Of a DNA stretch of 33,022 nt, positions 20,127 through 29,956 are shown piece after piece. The notes beneath the pieces are model-generated. The model was given only the letters and a program-made list of their open reading frames with translations, was not told where the DNA came from and searched no databases. Within the stretch, counting starts at the first letter, position 1. Every line of letters starts with the position of its first letter. The position numbers and the translations under genes are program-made. Source of the DNA: Magnetococcales bacterium (GTDB taxonomy: Bacteria; Pseudomonadota; Magnetococcia; Magnetococcales; JADFYX01); NCBI GenBank assembly GCA_015231305.1, contig JADGBW010000028.1, positions 1 to 33,022 on the forward strand, in the 5' to 3' direction.

Positions 20127-21377
20127 TTAAGAACCCACAGGAAAACGTTTTAAAACCTCTTTGCCTAAAATTTCAGCTAAAATTCTACTGCCTCCAATGG
20201 TAAAGTGGCAATAGTCTACGTAAAGCTCAAAGTCAGATTTTAAATGGCGTATTTCTTGGTTGAGGTCTAAAAAACGATACCCGCTTTTTTCTACTCTTTC
20301 TTGGCTAGCTTTTGCAAGATATTCATCAAAAAAGTATTTGCTCATTAAAATAAATCTATCGACAACTTCCTTGGGTAAGTTTGGCCCTACGCCAAACACT
20401 TCTCGGCGCATTTGATTTTCAATTTTTGACCACTCCTTATTTATTTGACGGTAGAGCATTGGCTGAATTGCAAAAATAAAATCAACTTTATCAGCATTTA
20501 ATACCGCTGTATAATGGTCTAAAATCTGTAAAAACCTTTGGGAGGTAGCTATAAAAGAGTTCTCAAATTTTTTATACTGATTGAATGAATATTTTTCTTG
20601 GTCCATATCATCTTGTAAAAAAAATTGCTGTTTTAACTGTTCGCCGACCATATCTCGAAAAAATTTATAATAGCCCATATTTAAAAAAGTCATGAAATTT
20701 GGCTGATATAAACGAGAATTATCCAATAAATTTAAATAGCTGGGAATTCTTGACTCCATCTCAGAATATGGCCTGCCAGACATAATGCCATAATGAAGGT
20801 CGTTATAACCATCTAGATTTATTATAATATCTGGGGAAAAACGTGATATTGTCTCTTGATAATAGATCATAGACTGATGGAGCATACGATCAGTTGCAGC
20901 AGCGTTAATAACCTCAAACTTTAAACCAGGCCTCTGTGAAGAAAGGTAGCTTTCTAATTGGCCTGCTAAACCCAAAGAGTAGGATAAATTGCCAAGGTGG
21001 TACGGGTGCACAACTGCAAATGGTGGAAATTGCCCTACCCCAAAGACTGCCGAGCCACCCATGACAAAAATTCTGATGACATCATCAGGTTTTTTCACAT
21101 AAATTGGATTATCAGAAATAAAACCATTTCCATCTACTATAGAAGGGGGGTCGTTGGGGTTTTTCTTAACTTCGTTCCAAAGTGGAGCACCAGGAGTATT
21201 TTTAAATACATGATAACCAGAAAGTATCTGGTTGTATTCATATTTTTTGGGGTTTATGTTATAATAATACAGTGCCAAAGTAGACACGGTCTCTAAAACA
21301 ACCAGCAGTAGGCAGGTGGTAAAGGCGAAGAGACCGAAATTCTTGAAGAACTTCTCAATTTTATCAGACGTTGTCAT
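20127..21377 (-). CDS. Membrane-anchored SGNH/GDSL hydrolase-like protein
   Basis: N-terminal TM segment FAFTTCLLLVVLETVSTLALYYY; FVMGGSAVFG, VINAAATD, IINLDGYNDL and YCHFTIGGSRILAE fit SGNH blocks. Confidence 0.75.
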   Translation of the reverse strand: MTTSDKIEKFFKNFGLFAFTTCLLLVVLETVSTLALYYYNINPKKYEYNQILSGYHVFKNTPGAPLWNEVKKNPNDPPSIVDGNGFISDNPIYVKKPDDVIRIFVMGGSAVFGVGQFPPFAVVHPYHLGNLSYSLGLAGQLESYLSSQRPGLKFEVINAAATDRMLHQSMIYYQETISRFSPDIIINLDGYNDLHYGIMSGRPYSEMESRIPSYLNLLDNSRLYQPNFMTFLNMGYYKFFRDMVGEQLKQQFFLQDDMDQEKYSFNQYKKFENSFIATSQRFLQILDHYTAVLNADKVDFIFAIQPMLYRQINKEWSKIENQMRREVFGVGPNLPKEVVDRFILMSKYFFDEYLAKASQERVEKSGYRFLDLNQEIRHLKSDFELYVDYCHFTIGGSRILAEILGKEVLKRFPVGS

Positions 21378-21563
21378 AAATCAAACCAAATGCACATCAC
21401 AAATGACTATATAATTTACTTTTTTATTACTCCTTATCTTTTTACAACGATTAAAGCCTTTTTTTCAACTGATAATTTTTGTCAATTACAAATTAATATA
21501 AAAAACCTAAAATAACTGTTAAATAATAATGATATAATAATAAAATTGCTGAACAATTAAAAC

Positions 21564-21593
21564 AAAAAGCCCCTGAAAAATCAGGGGCTTTTT
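21564..21593. terminator. Strong bidirectional intrinsic terminator
   Basis: AAAAAGCCCCTGA-AAAA-TCAGGGGCTTTTT. It lies downstream of hsp20 (minus strand). Confidence 0.9.
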
Positions 21594-21724
21594 GTTTGTA
21601 AAAATACGACCAACAATCAAAATGTTGATCAAATTTTTAATCTTATCTACTTAATCTACTAATTAGTTGCGAATCAACTTGCACCGTGGAATGCAATTCA
21701 TAAATTTGCGTATGTATGAATTTT

Positions 21725-22162
21725 TTAGTTAACTTGCACTTGGATAGAACGGGGTTTTGCCTCTTCTAGTTTTGGTAATGCTACCTCTAACACCCCACTA
21801 TTATAAGCAGCTGTTATTTTTTTTACATCAGTTGTGTTGTTTAACTGAAAAGAGCGACTAAAACGACCATAGCTTCTCTCAACCCTATGGTATTTGTCTT
21901 TATGTTGCTCATCAGTAAATTTACGCTCTCCAGATATAGTTAATAGGTTGTTATCAATATTAATGTTTATATCATCTTGTTCCATACCTGGAACATCTGC
22001 TTTAATGATTATCTGGTTTTCATCTTCACGAATATCTACATTCATGGTTTGCTGCGCCATTTGATCGCAAGAACTATTAACACCCCGTTCAAAAAGGCGG
22101 TTTATTTCACCTTGTATTGAGTGAAAATTGCGGAATGGATCATAAGTGATAACTCTTGACAT
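21725..22162 (-). CDS. hsp20: Hsp20/alpha-crystallin small heat shock protein
   Basis: Alpha-crystallin domain VDIREDENQIIIKADVPGMEQDDININIDNNLLTISGERK ... RSYGRFSRSFQLNNTTD ... YNSGVLEVALPK. Confidence 0.96.
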   Translation of the reverse strand: MSRVITYDPFRNFHSIQGEINRLFERGVNSSCDQMAQQTMNVDIREDENQIIIKADVPGMEQDDININIDNNLLTISGERKFTDEQHKDKYHRVERSYGRFSRSFQLNNTTDVKKITAAYNSGVLEVALPKLEEAKPRSIQVQVN

Positions 22163-22237
22163 TGTACTTCTCCTAAATAATTAATTTATTAAATAATTTG
22201 TTTTATGATCGCTATGTTTTCGATCACGTTGCTGACT

Positions 22238-22265
22238 AGATAGGGATGTGGATTTTGATTTCAAG
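22238..22265 (-). promoter_or_regulatory. Sigma32 (RpoH)-type promoter for hsp20
   Basis: Minus strand CTTGAAA-N13-CCCTATCT, equivalently CTTG-N17-CCTATCT, which matches the heat-shock promoter form CTTG-N(16-18)-CYTATNT. Confidence 0.75.
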
Positions 22266-22408
22266 AGTATAGATAAATTATTTTACAAACTGCATGATAT
22301 AAAAGAAAAAAATATGTAAAATTAAATTTTTGAACATTTAAAATAAGTGCTGAATGATAAGTATATTGGTAAATTTTTGCTTGAGATGAAAAAAAATTAA
22401 TAAATGCT

Positions 22409-22437
22409 CTTGAAACTTAATATGGTCGTTGCCATCT
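22409..22437 (+). promoter_or_regulatory. Possible sigma32-like promoter for rpoH (weaker match)
   Basis: CTTGAAA (22409..22415) followed by GCCATCT (22431..22437), 18 nt after CTTG. The -10 is degenerate. Confidence 0.35.
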
Positions 22438-22519
22438 ATTATAGTAACAATAGGCAAACGTCTGATTTTTGATAGATAAACTACTATTTAAAGAAATAAT
22501 TAATTTTGGAGAACTTATA

Positions 22520-23413
22520 ATGTCGGACAGTAATGTAGCTATTTATGCTCCCACAAATTCATCTGTATACGGTGGTGACTCCGGATTTCAAAAGTTTCTT
22601 AAAACTGCATATCAGGCTCCAATGCTCACCCAGGAGCAAGAGTATGACTATGCCACAAGGCTACGTGATTATAACGACTTAGACGCAGCCCATAACTTGA
22701 TTAACTCTTATCTACGTTATGTAGTTAAAATTGCAAGAGAATACAGCAACTATAATTTAAACTTAGCAGATGTTGTTCAAGAGGGTACAGTAGGCCTGAT
22801 GCAGGCGGTTAAAAAGTATGATCCTGATAGGGGGAACAGGCTATCTACTTATGCAATATGGTGGATTAGAGCAGCGATACACGACTATATATTGCGTTCA
22901 TGGCGTATGGTTAAAATTGCTACAACCCAACTAAAAAGGCAGCTCTTTTTTAAGCTTCGCCAAGCTAAAGATTCCTCTGCTTTGCTTACGGCTATAGAAG
23001 CCGAAGAGCTATCAAAAAAATTTGGTACTGATACTCAAACTATATTAGAAGTAGATAGCCGTATGAGTGGTTCCGACACATCACTAAATCAACCTCTATT
23101 GGATGGTAGTGGTGAAATGATAAACTTAATAGAAGATCAACGACCAAACCAAGAAGCATCAGTCATTTCATCTGATGAGCAGACTAAGATGCAGCAGTTT
23201 ATTAGTAAGGGTTTGGATAAACTTAACCCCCGTGAGAAGACGATTATCTCAAGTAGGTTTCTGGCAGATAAAGTTGAAACATTAGAGTCTCTCTCTGAAA
23301 AATACTCAATAAGCAAAGAGCGCGTAAGACAAATAGAAGCAGCAGCTCTTATAAAACTAAAAAAGCTCTTTAAAGAAGACCCAAATTGTTATGGCCTGGT
23401 CTTGGAAATGTAG
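22520..23413 (+). CDS. rpoH: RNA polymerase sigma factor RpoH (sigma32)
   Basis: LINSYLRYVVKIAREYSNYNLNLADVVQEGTVGLMQAVKKYDPDRGNRLSTYAIWWIRAAIHDYILRSWRMVKIATTQLKRQLFFKLR; region 4 SEKYSISKERVRQIEAAALIKLK. GGAG lies near ATG 22520 (track start 22469). Confidence 0.95.
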   Translation: MSDSNVAIYAPTNSSVYGGDSGFQKFLKTAYQAPMLTQEQEYDYATRLRDYNDLDAAHNLINSYLRYVVKIAREYSNYNLNLADVVQEGTVGLMQAVKKYDPDRGNRLSTYAIWWIRAAIHDYILRSWRMVKIATTQLKRQLFFKLRQAKDSSALLTAIEAEELSKKFGTDTQTILEVDSRMSGSDTSLNQPLLDGSGEMINLIEDQRPNQEASVISSDEQTKMQQFISKGLDKLNPREKTIISSRFLADKVETLESLSEKYSISKERVRQIEAAALIKLKKLFKEDPNCYGLVLEM

Positions 23414-23491
23414 AGAGTAGTAATATTAAATCTACACATACCGCAACTTAGCCGCATAGCAATTTATCCACAAAAATTTACGCATAATCTT

Positions 23492-23522
23492 AGGTTTGTC
23501 ACCATATGTTCGTGACAAACCT
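23492..23522. terminator. Intrinsic-terminator-like hairpin after rpoH
   Basis: AGGTTTGTCAC-N9-GTGACAAACCT, a perfect 11 bp stem. Confidence 0.6.
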
Positions 23523-23526
23523 CTAG

Positions 23527-23543
23527 CCTGTTATTTCAACAGG
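23527..23543. other. Second small hairpin immediately downstream
   Basis: CCTGTT-ATTTC-AACAGG. Confidence 0.4.
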
Positions 23544-23552
23544 TGTAAATAT

Positions 23553-23804
23553 CTAGGTTAGTACGTCAATTCCAAGTGCGTGAGATTTCTGCTCGACCCC
23601 ACCATTTGGATAACGACTAAAAAGATCGTTAATTTTATTATCAATCGCTTTTTTAAATGCATCGCCAGCAAATCCTGGTCCGTTGTTCTCGTCTACAACA
23701 GGGGGAACTTTCCCTGCGTTGGGGTCGAACTTTGCATTGTTGTATTTATCTACCACACCGTTGAGGTGAGGTAAGTGGTTATTGGTTTGTATTGAGTTCA
23801 ACAT
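23553..23804 (-). CDS. Small hypothetical protein, 83 aa
   Basis: ORF with a GAGGATGAG ribosome-binding-like sequence upstream of the ATG. Sequence includes MLNSIQTNNHLPHLNGVVDKYNNAKFDPNAGKVPPVVDENNGPGFAGDAFKKAIDNK. No family recognised. Confidence 0.55.
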   Translation of the reverse strand: MLNSIQTNNHLPHLNGVVDKYNNAKFDPNAGKVPPVVDENNGPGFAGDAFKKAIDNKINDLFSRYPNGGVEQKSHALGIDVLT

Positions 23805-24007
23805 TTTTTTTTCTCATCCTCTCATTAAAGTGTAGATACACAAGCTTAAATAAAAAGCCACCTTTGATATGCTTATCGGATAAATTAGAATTGAGCAAAA
23901 GCAAAAAAGTTAACTTGGCGTTCATTTATTTTTATTAACAAAAGAGATAAAATATACCAATTTTGGCAAAAATATTTTTATGCCAGCCAATTATTTAGAG
24001 TATTATT

Positions 24008-24445
24008 ATGGAGCTTTTTATGGAAGAAAAACCAAGTTATTACTATAAACAATCAGCAGTTATACCATTTAGAAGAAACGGCGACAGCCTGCAAATTTTA
24101 TTGATCACCTCTCGAAAGAAAAAACGTTGGATCATCCCTAAGGGAATCATAGAAGATCATCTTAGTGCTGCTGATTCCGCTGCTAAAGAAGCTTTAGAGG
24201 AGGGGGGAATAAAAGGCAAAACCCATGATAAGGCAATTGGAAATTACACTTATGAAAAATGGGGCGGAACATGTAAGGCAGAAGTATTTGTATTAGAAGT
24301 TACCCAACTTCTTGAGCAATGGGATGAAGATTTTCGTGATAGGGCGTGGTTAGGCATTCCACAAGCTATAGAGCGCATTAAAGAGGACAAATTAAAAGAT
24401 ATTTGTGCTGCACTTCCAAAATTTTTACAAGAACAAGGTATTTAG
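24008..24445 (+). CDS. NUDIX hydrolase
   Basis: SAVIPFRRNGDSLQILLITSRKKKRWIIPKGIIEDHLSAADSAAKEALEEGGIKG. The Nudix box is variant. ATG 24020 is an alternative start with better GGAG spacing. Confidence 0.88.
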   Translation: MELFMEEKPSYYYKQSAVIPFRRNGDSLQILLITSRKKKRWIIPKGIIEDHLSAADSAAKEALEEGGIKGKTHDKAIGNYTYEKWGGTCKAEVFVLEVTQLLEQWDEDFRDRAWLGIPQAIERIKEDKLKDICAALPKFLQEQGI

Positions 24446-24446
24446 C

Positions 24447-25097
24447 CTATTTATTAAAATTACCATACGTAAAAAATTTATGAGATAATTCAACTACTTC
24501 TTGAGAGAAAACCAAACCCATATGGTTGTTGTTTACCTCAATATGATGTGCTGTGTCTAATTTTGTCTCTGCTACTGCTACTGTACCATCATTTGGCAAA
24601 GGAGGAGAAAAAAATAAGCGAGATACCCCAACACAATTGTTACCTGCAATTATACCTAACTCAACATTATTGGGTATAGATTTGGGGCCACCATGAAGGA
24701 GAGCTTGATCCATTGATCCTCCTAATAACTTTGACCCAATCCATGGAATTTTTGCAATTTTTCTTGCTGTATGAGACCCCATAAAAGGAGTTCCAGCAGC
24801 TATTATGCGAATTTTTTTAATTTCTTGGTTGTTATGTAGAGTGTGTAGAGCAAGTAAGCCACCAAGGCTATGGCAAAACAGAAAATATGGTCTCTTGGTT
24901 TTGTTAAGTAGTATGGCAAGTCTTTCAATATTTTTAGTTAGATCAATTTTAACAGTAGGATAACGAAAAAATATTACCTCATAGTCTAGCTTTATAAAGT
25001 TACGAGCAAGCCAGCCCATTTCCCAGCCAGTCATCCATAGGCCATGTACCATTATTACTGTTTTTTTAGTAGAGTTAATCATTAGATATATTTGCAA
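24447..25097 (-). CDS. Alpha/beta hydrolase (lipase-like)
   Basis: VIMVHGLWMTGWEMGWLARNF (oxyanion HG), FCHSLGGLLALHTL (GxSxG-like nucleophile elbow), C-terminal NNNHMGLVFS (His). Confidence 0.85.
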   Translation of the reverse strand: MQIYLMINSTKKTVIMVHGLWMTGWEMGWLARNFIKLDYEVIFFRYPTVKIDLTKNIERLAILLNKTKRPYFLFCHSLGGLLALHTLHNNQEIKKIRIIAAGTPFMGSHTARKIAKIPWIGSKLLGGSMDQALLHGGPKSIPNNVELGIIAGNNCVGVSRLFFSPPLPNDGTVAVAETKLDTAHHIEVNNNHMGLVFSQEVVELSHKFFTYGNFNK

Positions 25098-26100
25098 ATT
25101 TATTCAACATTTTTTCTCTGTTTTTTGGATCAACCTTTGAAATTTTTTCTACTATTTTGTGGAACCTATTTATATCTCTACCCTCTTTGGCAAAAATAGC
25201 TAGAAACTGCGGAACTAAGCGACTATAAGTGTTTGCAGAGTTAAGTTTGGCATTGTTTAAACCTTCAGAAAACCACCCTTTAGGCCATGAATTAACATAA
25301 TTTTTAGCTGCTTGTTGCAATATAATATCTTTTTTTCTCTGCATTTGGGTTTTATCTAATGGTAAAGCATAAAGTTTAGCTAAAAGTTTACGTACAGTTT
25401 GCACGTTTTTAATAAATTCTAGTTCTTGTTTTTGTTTCTTATAAATACGTTGCAATTGAGCATGGTTATTTTGAGCCTCAAACCATAACCGTACACCAAT
25501 TTGACTGACAGCTTCAGCGTAAGATTCGTTTAGAGTTGGGGTGTCAGCAAAATATAGTTTTTTATGGGCGAGTTCGTGATATATCAAAGCTTGCAATTTT
25601 TCATCTGAAAAATTGATAAATGTATTTAATAAAGGGTCATCAAACCAACCAAGAGTTGAATATGCAGGAGAGCCATTTATATATACTTCCATTCCAAGTT
25701 TTTTTAGCTTTTCGGCATGCTTTTTAGCATCTGCCTTTTTGAAATATCCTAAATAATTTAAACACCCAGTAACAGGAAAACACCATTTTTTAGGGGATAG
25801 TTTATAGGGGTGAGATGCAAACACTACCCAGGTAGCTTCGTGACGTTTTAAATCTGCATATGTTTTATATGTACCTTTGGTTGGTAAAAACAGGGTTTTG
25901 GCTGCAAATTCACGATATTTTGAAGTTTTTTTAAGCTGTTCTTTTAATTTTTTTGGGGTCTTGTTGTCATTTATTAACTGTATAATTGGTACTCTTTTAT
26001 TTAATAGATCTAAATGTCCGTTGATAGATTGATAATAATATGATGGACCAAGGCAGCTAGACAATATCGGTAGTAAAACTAGTAAAACCCTATAAGACAT
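25075..26100 (-). CDS. Putative lipoprotein aminopeptidase (PF10023/DUF2265-like)
   Basis: Lipobox-like LPILSSC; GSPAYSTLGWFDDPLLNTFINFSDEKLQALIYHELAHKKLYFADTPTLNESYAEAVSQIG, a zinc-metallopeptidase HExxH-like motif (HELAH). Confidence 0.85.
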   Translation of the reverse strand: MSYRVLLVLLPILSSCLGPSYYYQSINGHLDLLNKRVPIIQLINDNKTPKKLKEQLKKTSKYREFAAKTLFLPTKGTYKTYADLKRHEATWVVFASHPYKLSPKKWCFPVTGCLNYLGYFKKADAKKHAEKLKKLGMEVYINGSPAYSTLGWFDDPLLNTFINFSDEKLQALIYHELAHKKLYFADTPTLNESYAEAVSQIGVRLWFEAQNNHAQLQRIYKKQKQELEFIKNVQTVRKLLAKLYALPLDKTQMQRKKDIILQQAAKNYVNSWPKGWFSEGLNNAKLNSANTYSRLVPQFLAIFAKEGRDINRFHKIVEKISKVDPKNREKMLNKFANISND

Positions 26101-26279
26101 TCACCTTTTACCTTTTCAAAATGTTTTTATTCAACTGTAATTTATTTGTGAATATAAAATTTCTAATAAATCTTTAAACAACACTTTATTTTGTGGAAAA
26201 TTTAACAAAGACTGAAGATTTTTAACATTCATAGTAGTAACTGTTGTATTATCCTAAAATTTGCAGTTTAAAGTGTATT

Positions 26280-26376
26280 CTATGGTTTATCTAGAGTTTA
26301 AGGGGAAAAGCTAGTAACCTTGTTGGCTATAAGGTTTTTCACTGATATTTTAATTGAGTCAATAGATAAACCATAG
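26280..26376. repeat. 97 bp segment bounded by perfect 14 bp inverted repeats
   Basis: CTATGGTTTATCTA (26280..26293) and TAGATAAACCATAG (26363..26376). An inner AACCTT/AAGGTT hairpin lies at 26316..26336. Confidence 0.85.
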
Positions 26377-26520
26377 TGCGTGTTTACAGCTGCTGTTTTT
26401 AGTATTATTAGATAGTTAAGAATGAATTATTTATCATAATTACTAAATAATGAGACATTTTTTGATGATAAGTAAAATAGATACTCTTACATTTATAATC
26501 CCATTTCAGGATTTGAAATT

Positions 26521-29382
26521 ATGTCTCTGATAATTGATGAATTTCAATTTTGTGAAGAAAAAGATGGGTCATCATCTTTATCTTCTGTGGTGCAGCAATC
26601 TTGGAAGATTTTAATTGTAGATGATGATAAAGATATCCATAAGCTAACAAAAATGGTGCTAAGGGGTATGGTTTTTGAGGATTCCGCACTAGAATTTATA
26701 TCTGCATATTCTGGTCAAGAGAGCCTTGATATTTTAAAAGCAAACCCAGATGTGGCTGTTATATTGTTAGATGTGGTCATGGAGACAGAACATGCTGGTC
26801 TGGAAGTTGTGCGATATGTTAGAGAGATATTAAAAAATATATATGTACGAATTATCTTGCGTACTGGTCAAACTGGAAAAGTTCCTGAAAATGAAGTTAT
26901 AAAAAATTATGATATTAACGATTACCGAGAAAAAACCGACCTAACAGCAACCAAACTTATCTCATCTGTTACTTCTGCTCTGCGTTCTTACCGTGACATG
27001 AAAAAGATAGAGAGCCTATCTTCTTCAAACAAAGAGCTGGAGCGCATGTTTAAAGTGGTAGAGCAACGTACGGAAGCTCTTAACATTGCTAGAGAAGCTG
27101 CTGATTTAGCAAATAGGTCAAAAAGTGAATTTTTGGCGAATATGAGTCACGAAATACGTACGCCAATGAATGCTATTATGGGTATGGGACATCTGTTATC
27201 AAAAACAGAACTCACCCCTAAACAAGGTGATTATTTAAATAAAATTCAAGGTGCGACTCGATCACTTCTTGGAATATTAAATGATATTTTAGACTTTTCC
27301 AAAATAGAGGCAAATAAACTTCTTTTAGAAGAAATTGAGTTTAATTTAGAAGATACCCTTAGCTATGTGGCTGATTTGGTTGTTTCTAAAGCTGAGGCTA
27401 AAGGTATTGAATTATTAAACTATTGTAGCCATGATACACCGTTAAACTTAATTGGTGATCCTACGCGACTTGGTCAAGTGTTGGTTAACCTTGCAAACAA
27501 TGCGGTTAAATTTACTGAATCTGGAGAGATAGTTGTATCTGTTGAACCTATTCACCAAACTACAAGTTTTGTATGGATGAAGTTTACGGTTCAAGATACA
27601 GGTATTGGCTTGACGGCCGAGCAAAAGCAAAATCTATTTAAGGCTTTTAGTCAGGCTGATGCCTCTACAACAAGAAAATATGGTGGCACAGGGTTGGGGC
27701 TGACAATTTGTGAACGATTAGTCGGAATGATGGGTGGTAAAATAACCGTTGATAGTGAGCTTGGTAAAGGAAGCTCATTTTCTTTTGCCGCCTCATTTAA
27801 AAAACAGATTAAAACAGCTCAACATAACCAAACTAAAAAGGCCGATTATCGAAATTTGCGTATTATGGTAGTTGATGATAACGCCTCTTCATTAGACATT
27901 TTACAAGACCTGCTAACCTCTTACTCGTTTACTGTTACTCCTTTAGACTCTGGTTTGGCAGCTCTTGGGGAACTATCCCGTGTTCATAACAGTGATGAAC
28001 AGCCATATGAGCTTATTTTGATTGATTCACAGATGCCAGAATTAGATGGTATTGAGACTATTAAACGTATAAAAAAACAATCATACTCTGCAAATATACC
28101 AACCATAATTATGGTTAAATCACACTCAAATGATGAAGTAGTAGAACGTGCTAACGAGGTTGGTTTGGATGTTTTTCTTACAAAACCCGTAAACCCATCA
28201 TTATTACTAAAAACTATTTCTCAGCAGTTTGAGGGCCAACCTAAAGAGATAATTTCGTTTCATCAATCTAGCAGCCAACAAGAAATAGAATTACGCTCAA
28301 CACTATCAGGTGCAAAAGTTTTGTTGGCGGATGATAACCCTATAAATCAACAGGTAGCTAAAGAAATTTTAGAAGATCTTGGTCTGATAGTTGATGTTGT
28401 AGACAATGGCCGAAAAGCTGTGAAATATATACAACAAAATATACAAGAATATGAACTGGTTTTTATGGATCTACAGATGCCAGAGATGGATGGTTATGAG
28501 GCCACTAAGCTAATACGAGAAGACCCTGCTATTAATAAAATTCCAATTATTGCCATGACCTCTCACGCTATGGTTGGTGATAGGGAAAAATGTTTAAGGG
28601 TAGGTATGAATGACCATGTGGCAAAGCCAATAGAGCTTGAACGGCTTTATAAATGTTTATCTAGATGGATAAAGCCTCGTGCTGTTGAAAATACCAAAAT
28701 TTTTTCTCCACACTTAAAAGCGAAAGGTGAGGGTCTCTTAATACCAGATAACCTAGAAGGTATAGATGTTAAAGATGCTTTGCAGCGCATAAAAGGCAAT
28801 AAATTGTTGTTTGGTGATCTTATAACAACTTTCAAACACAGAGAAAAAGATGTTTTTAACAAAGCTGAAAAGGCTTTGTTAGCAAATAACGAAGAGTTAG
28901 CACTGCAACTAATTCACACACTTAAGGGCAGTTCTGGTAATATAGGGGCATGGGATCTGTCAAACTCTGCTAAGGAGTTAGAGCAAGCTATAAAAGACGG
29001 TAATAAAGGTAAAATAAATGTTGCATTGAAGAACTTTAAAAGTAGATTATATCCTGTTTTAAAGTCTGCTAAAATAATTGAAGATACAATAATAAAACAG
29101 GGTGAAAAGCAGAAAAAAGATGTGGGTGAAATTGATACACCAACAATAACAAAGTTGATAGAAGAGTTACACAGTGCGCTTGATATCAACGATATGAGGG
29201 CAATTAATAAGTTGAATTTATTAAAAGCTAAACTACAGGGGCAATATCTTCAGCAAGAGATGGACGATTTAACAAAATATATTAAAGGGTTTGACTTTAA
29301 TAATGCTTCACATTTATTAGCAATTGTTGCTAATAAGTTAAGTATATCCATAGACTCTAAAAAAAGGATAGAAAATGGATAA
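26521..29382 (+). CDS. Hybrid sensor histidine kinase: REC-HisKA-HATPase-REC-REC-Hpt
   Basis: [11 protein letters not shown]...[86 protein letters not shown]. Confidence 0.95.
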   Translation: MSLIIDEFQFCEEKDGSSSLSSVVQQSWKILIVDDDKDIHKLTKMVLRGMVFEDSALEFISAYSGQESLDILKANPDVAVILLDVVMETEHAGLEVVRYVREILKNIYVRIILRTGQTGKVPENEVIKNYDINDYREKTDLTATKLISSVTSALRSYRDMKKIESLSSSNKELERMFKVVEQRTEALNIAREAADLANRSKSEFLANMSHEIRTPMNAIMGMGHLLSKTELTPKQGDYLNKIQGATRSLLGILNDILDFSKIEANKLLLEEIEFNLEDTLSYVADLVVSKAEAKGIELLNYCSHDTPLNLIGDPTRLGQVLVNLANNAVKFTESGEIVVSVEPIHQTTSFVWMKFTVQDTGIGLTAEQKQNLFKAFSQADASTTRKYGGTGLGLTICERLVGMMGGKITVDSELGKGSSFSFAASFKKQIKTAQHNQTKKADYRNLRIMVVDDNASSLDILQDLLTSYSFTVTPLDSGLAALGELSRVHNSDEQPYELILIDSQMPELDGIETIKRIKKQSYSANIPTIIMVKSHSNDEVVERANEVGLDVFLTKPVNPSLLLKTISQQFEGQPKEIISFHQSSSQQEIELRSTLSGAKVLLADDNPINQQVAKEILEDLGLIVDVVDNGRKAVKYIQQNIQEYELVFMDLQMPEMDGYEATKLIREDPAINKIPIIAMTSHAMVGDREKCLRVGMNDHVAKPIELERLYKCLSRWIKPRAVENTKIFSPHLKAKGEGLLIPDNLEGIDVKDALQRIKGNKLLFGDLITTFKHREKDVFNKAEKALLANNEELALQLIHTLKGSSGNIGAWDLSNSAKELEQAIKDGNKGKINVALKNFKSRLYPVLKSAKIIEDTIIKQGEKQKKDVGEIDTPTITKLIEELHSALDINDMRAINKLNLLKAKLQGQYLQQEMDDLTKYIKGFDFNNASHLLAIVANKLSISIDSKKRIENG

Positions 29383-29764
29383 TGCTTTATCCCAAAAGCA
29401 AGCTTTACAAACCATTTTAGTTGTAGATGACGAGGCAAACAATATTTCAATTTTAAATGAGATACTTCAAAATAAATTTCAAATACTTTTTTCTTTAAAC
29501 GGACCTGATGCAATAAACTTGTGCGAAAAATATAAACCAGACCTAATTTTAATGGATATCATAATGCCAGACATGAGTGGTTATGAGGTTTGTAAAATAT
29601 TGAAAAATAATCCTAAAACTGCAGAAATTCCCATAATATTTATAAGTGCATTGGAGTACGCACAAGATAAATTAAAAGGGTTAGAAGTAGGCGGGGTTGG
29701 CTATATCGCCAAACCTTTTGAAGTGGAAGAAGTTCAAGCTTGTATAAATAAATATATTGCATAA
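29375..29764 (+). CDS. Single-domain response regulator (REC)
   Basis: [42 protein letters not shown]. It overlaps the upstream kinase gene by 8 nt. Confidence 0.93.
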   Translation: MDNALSQKQALQTILVVDDEANNISILNEILQNKFQILFSLNGPDAINLCEKYKPDLILMDIIMPDMSGYEVCKILKNNPKTAEIPIIFISALEYAQDKLKGLEVGGVGYIAKPFEVEEVQACINKYIA

Positions 29765-29934
29765 ATATAGCAGTATACGTTGTTGATAGGGTAAAAAAGC
29801 AAAAGTGATATGTACTTAAATATTCCAAAAAAATTCTGTCAATTTTACCAAGATTTTCTAAAATCCTTCGCTCTATTGTGCTTTACATAAATAATAGCTT
29901 TACTTAAAAACTGTACACAATAAGAAACCACCGT

Positions 29935-29955
29935 ATTTCCAGCGTAGGCGTGAAT
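29935..29955. repeat. Short intergenic palindrome (copy 2 of a putative repeat family)
   Basis: ATTTCCAGCGTAGGCGTGAAT, preceded by AACCACC. It is a degenerate form of an ATTCCCGCG..CGCGGGAAT-type palindrome. Confidence 0.5.
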
Positions 29956-29956
29956 C

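Noticed and set aside
20997-21296. 99 aa plus-strand ORF
   Set aside because: Antisense to the SGNH-like gene; composition not protein-like.
22163-22235. ROSE-type RNA thermometer in the hsp20 leader
   Set aside because: No UUGCU/UYGCU sequence pairing with the Shine-Dalgarno was seen. Only a generic A/U-rich leader and one hairpin are supported.
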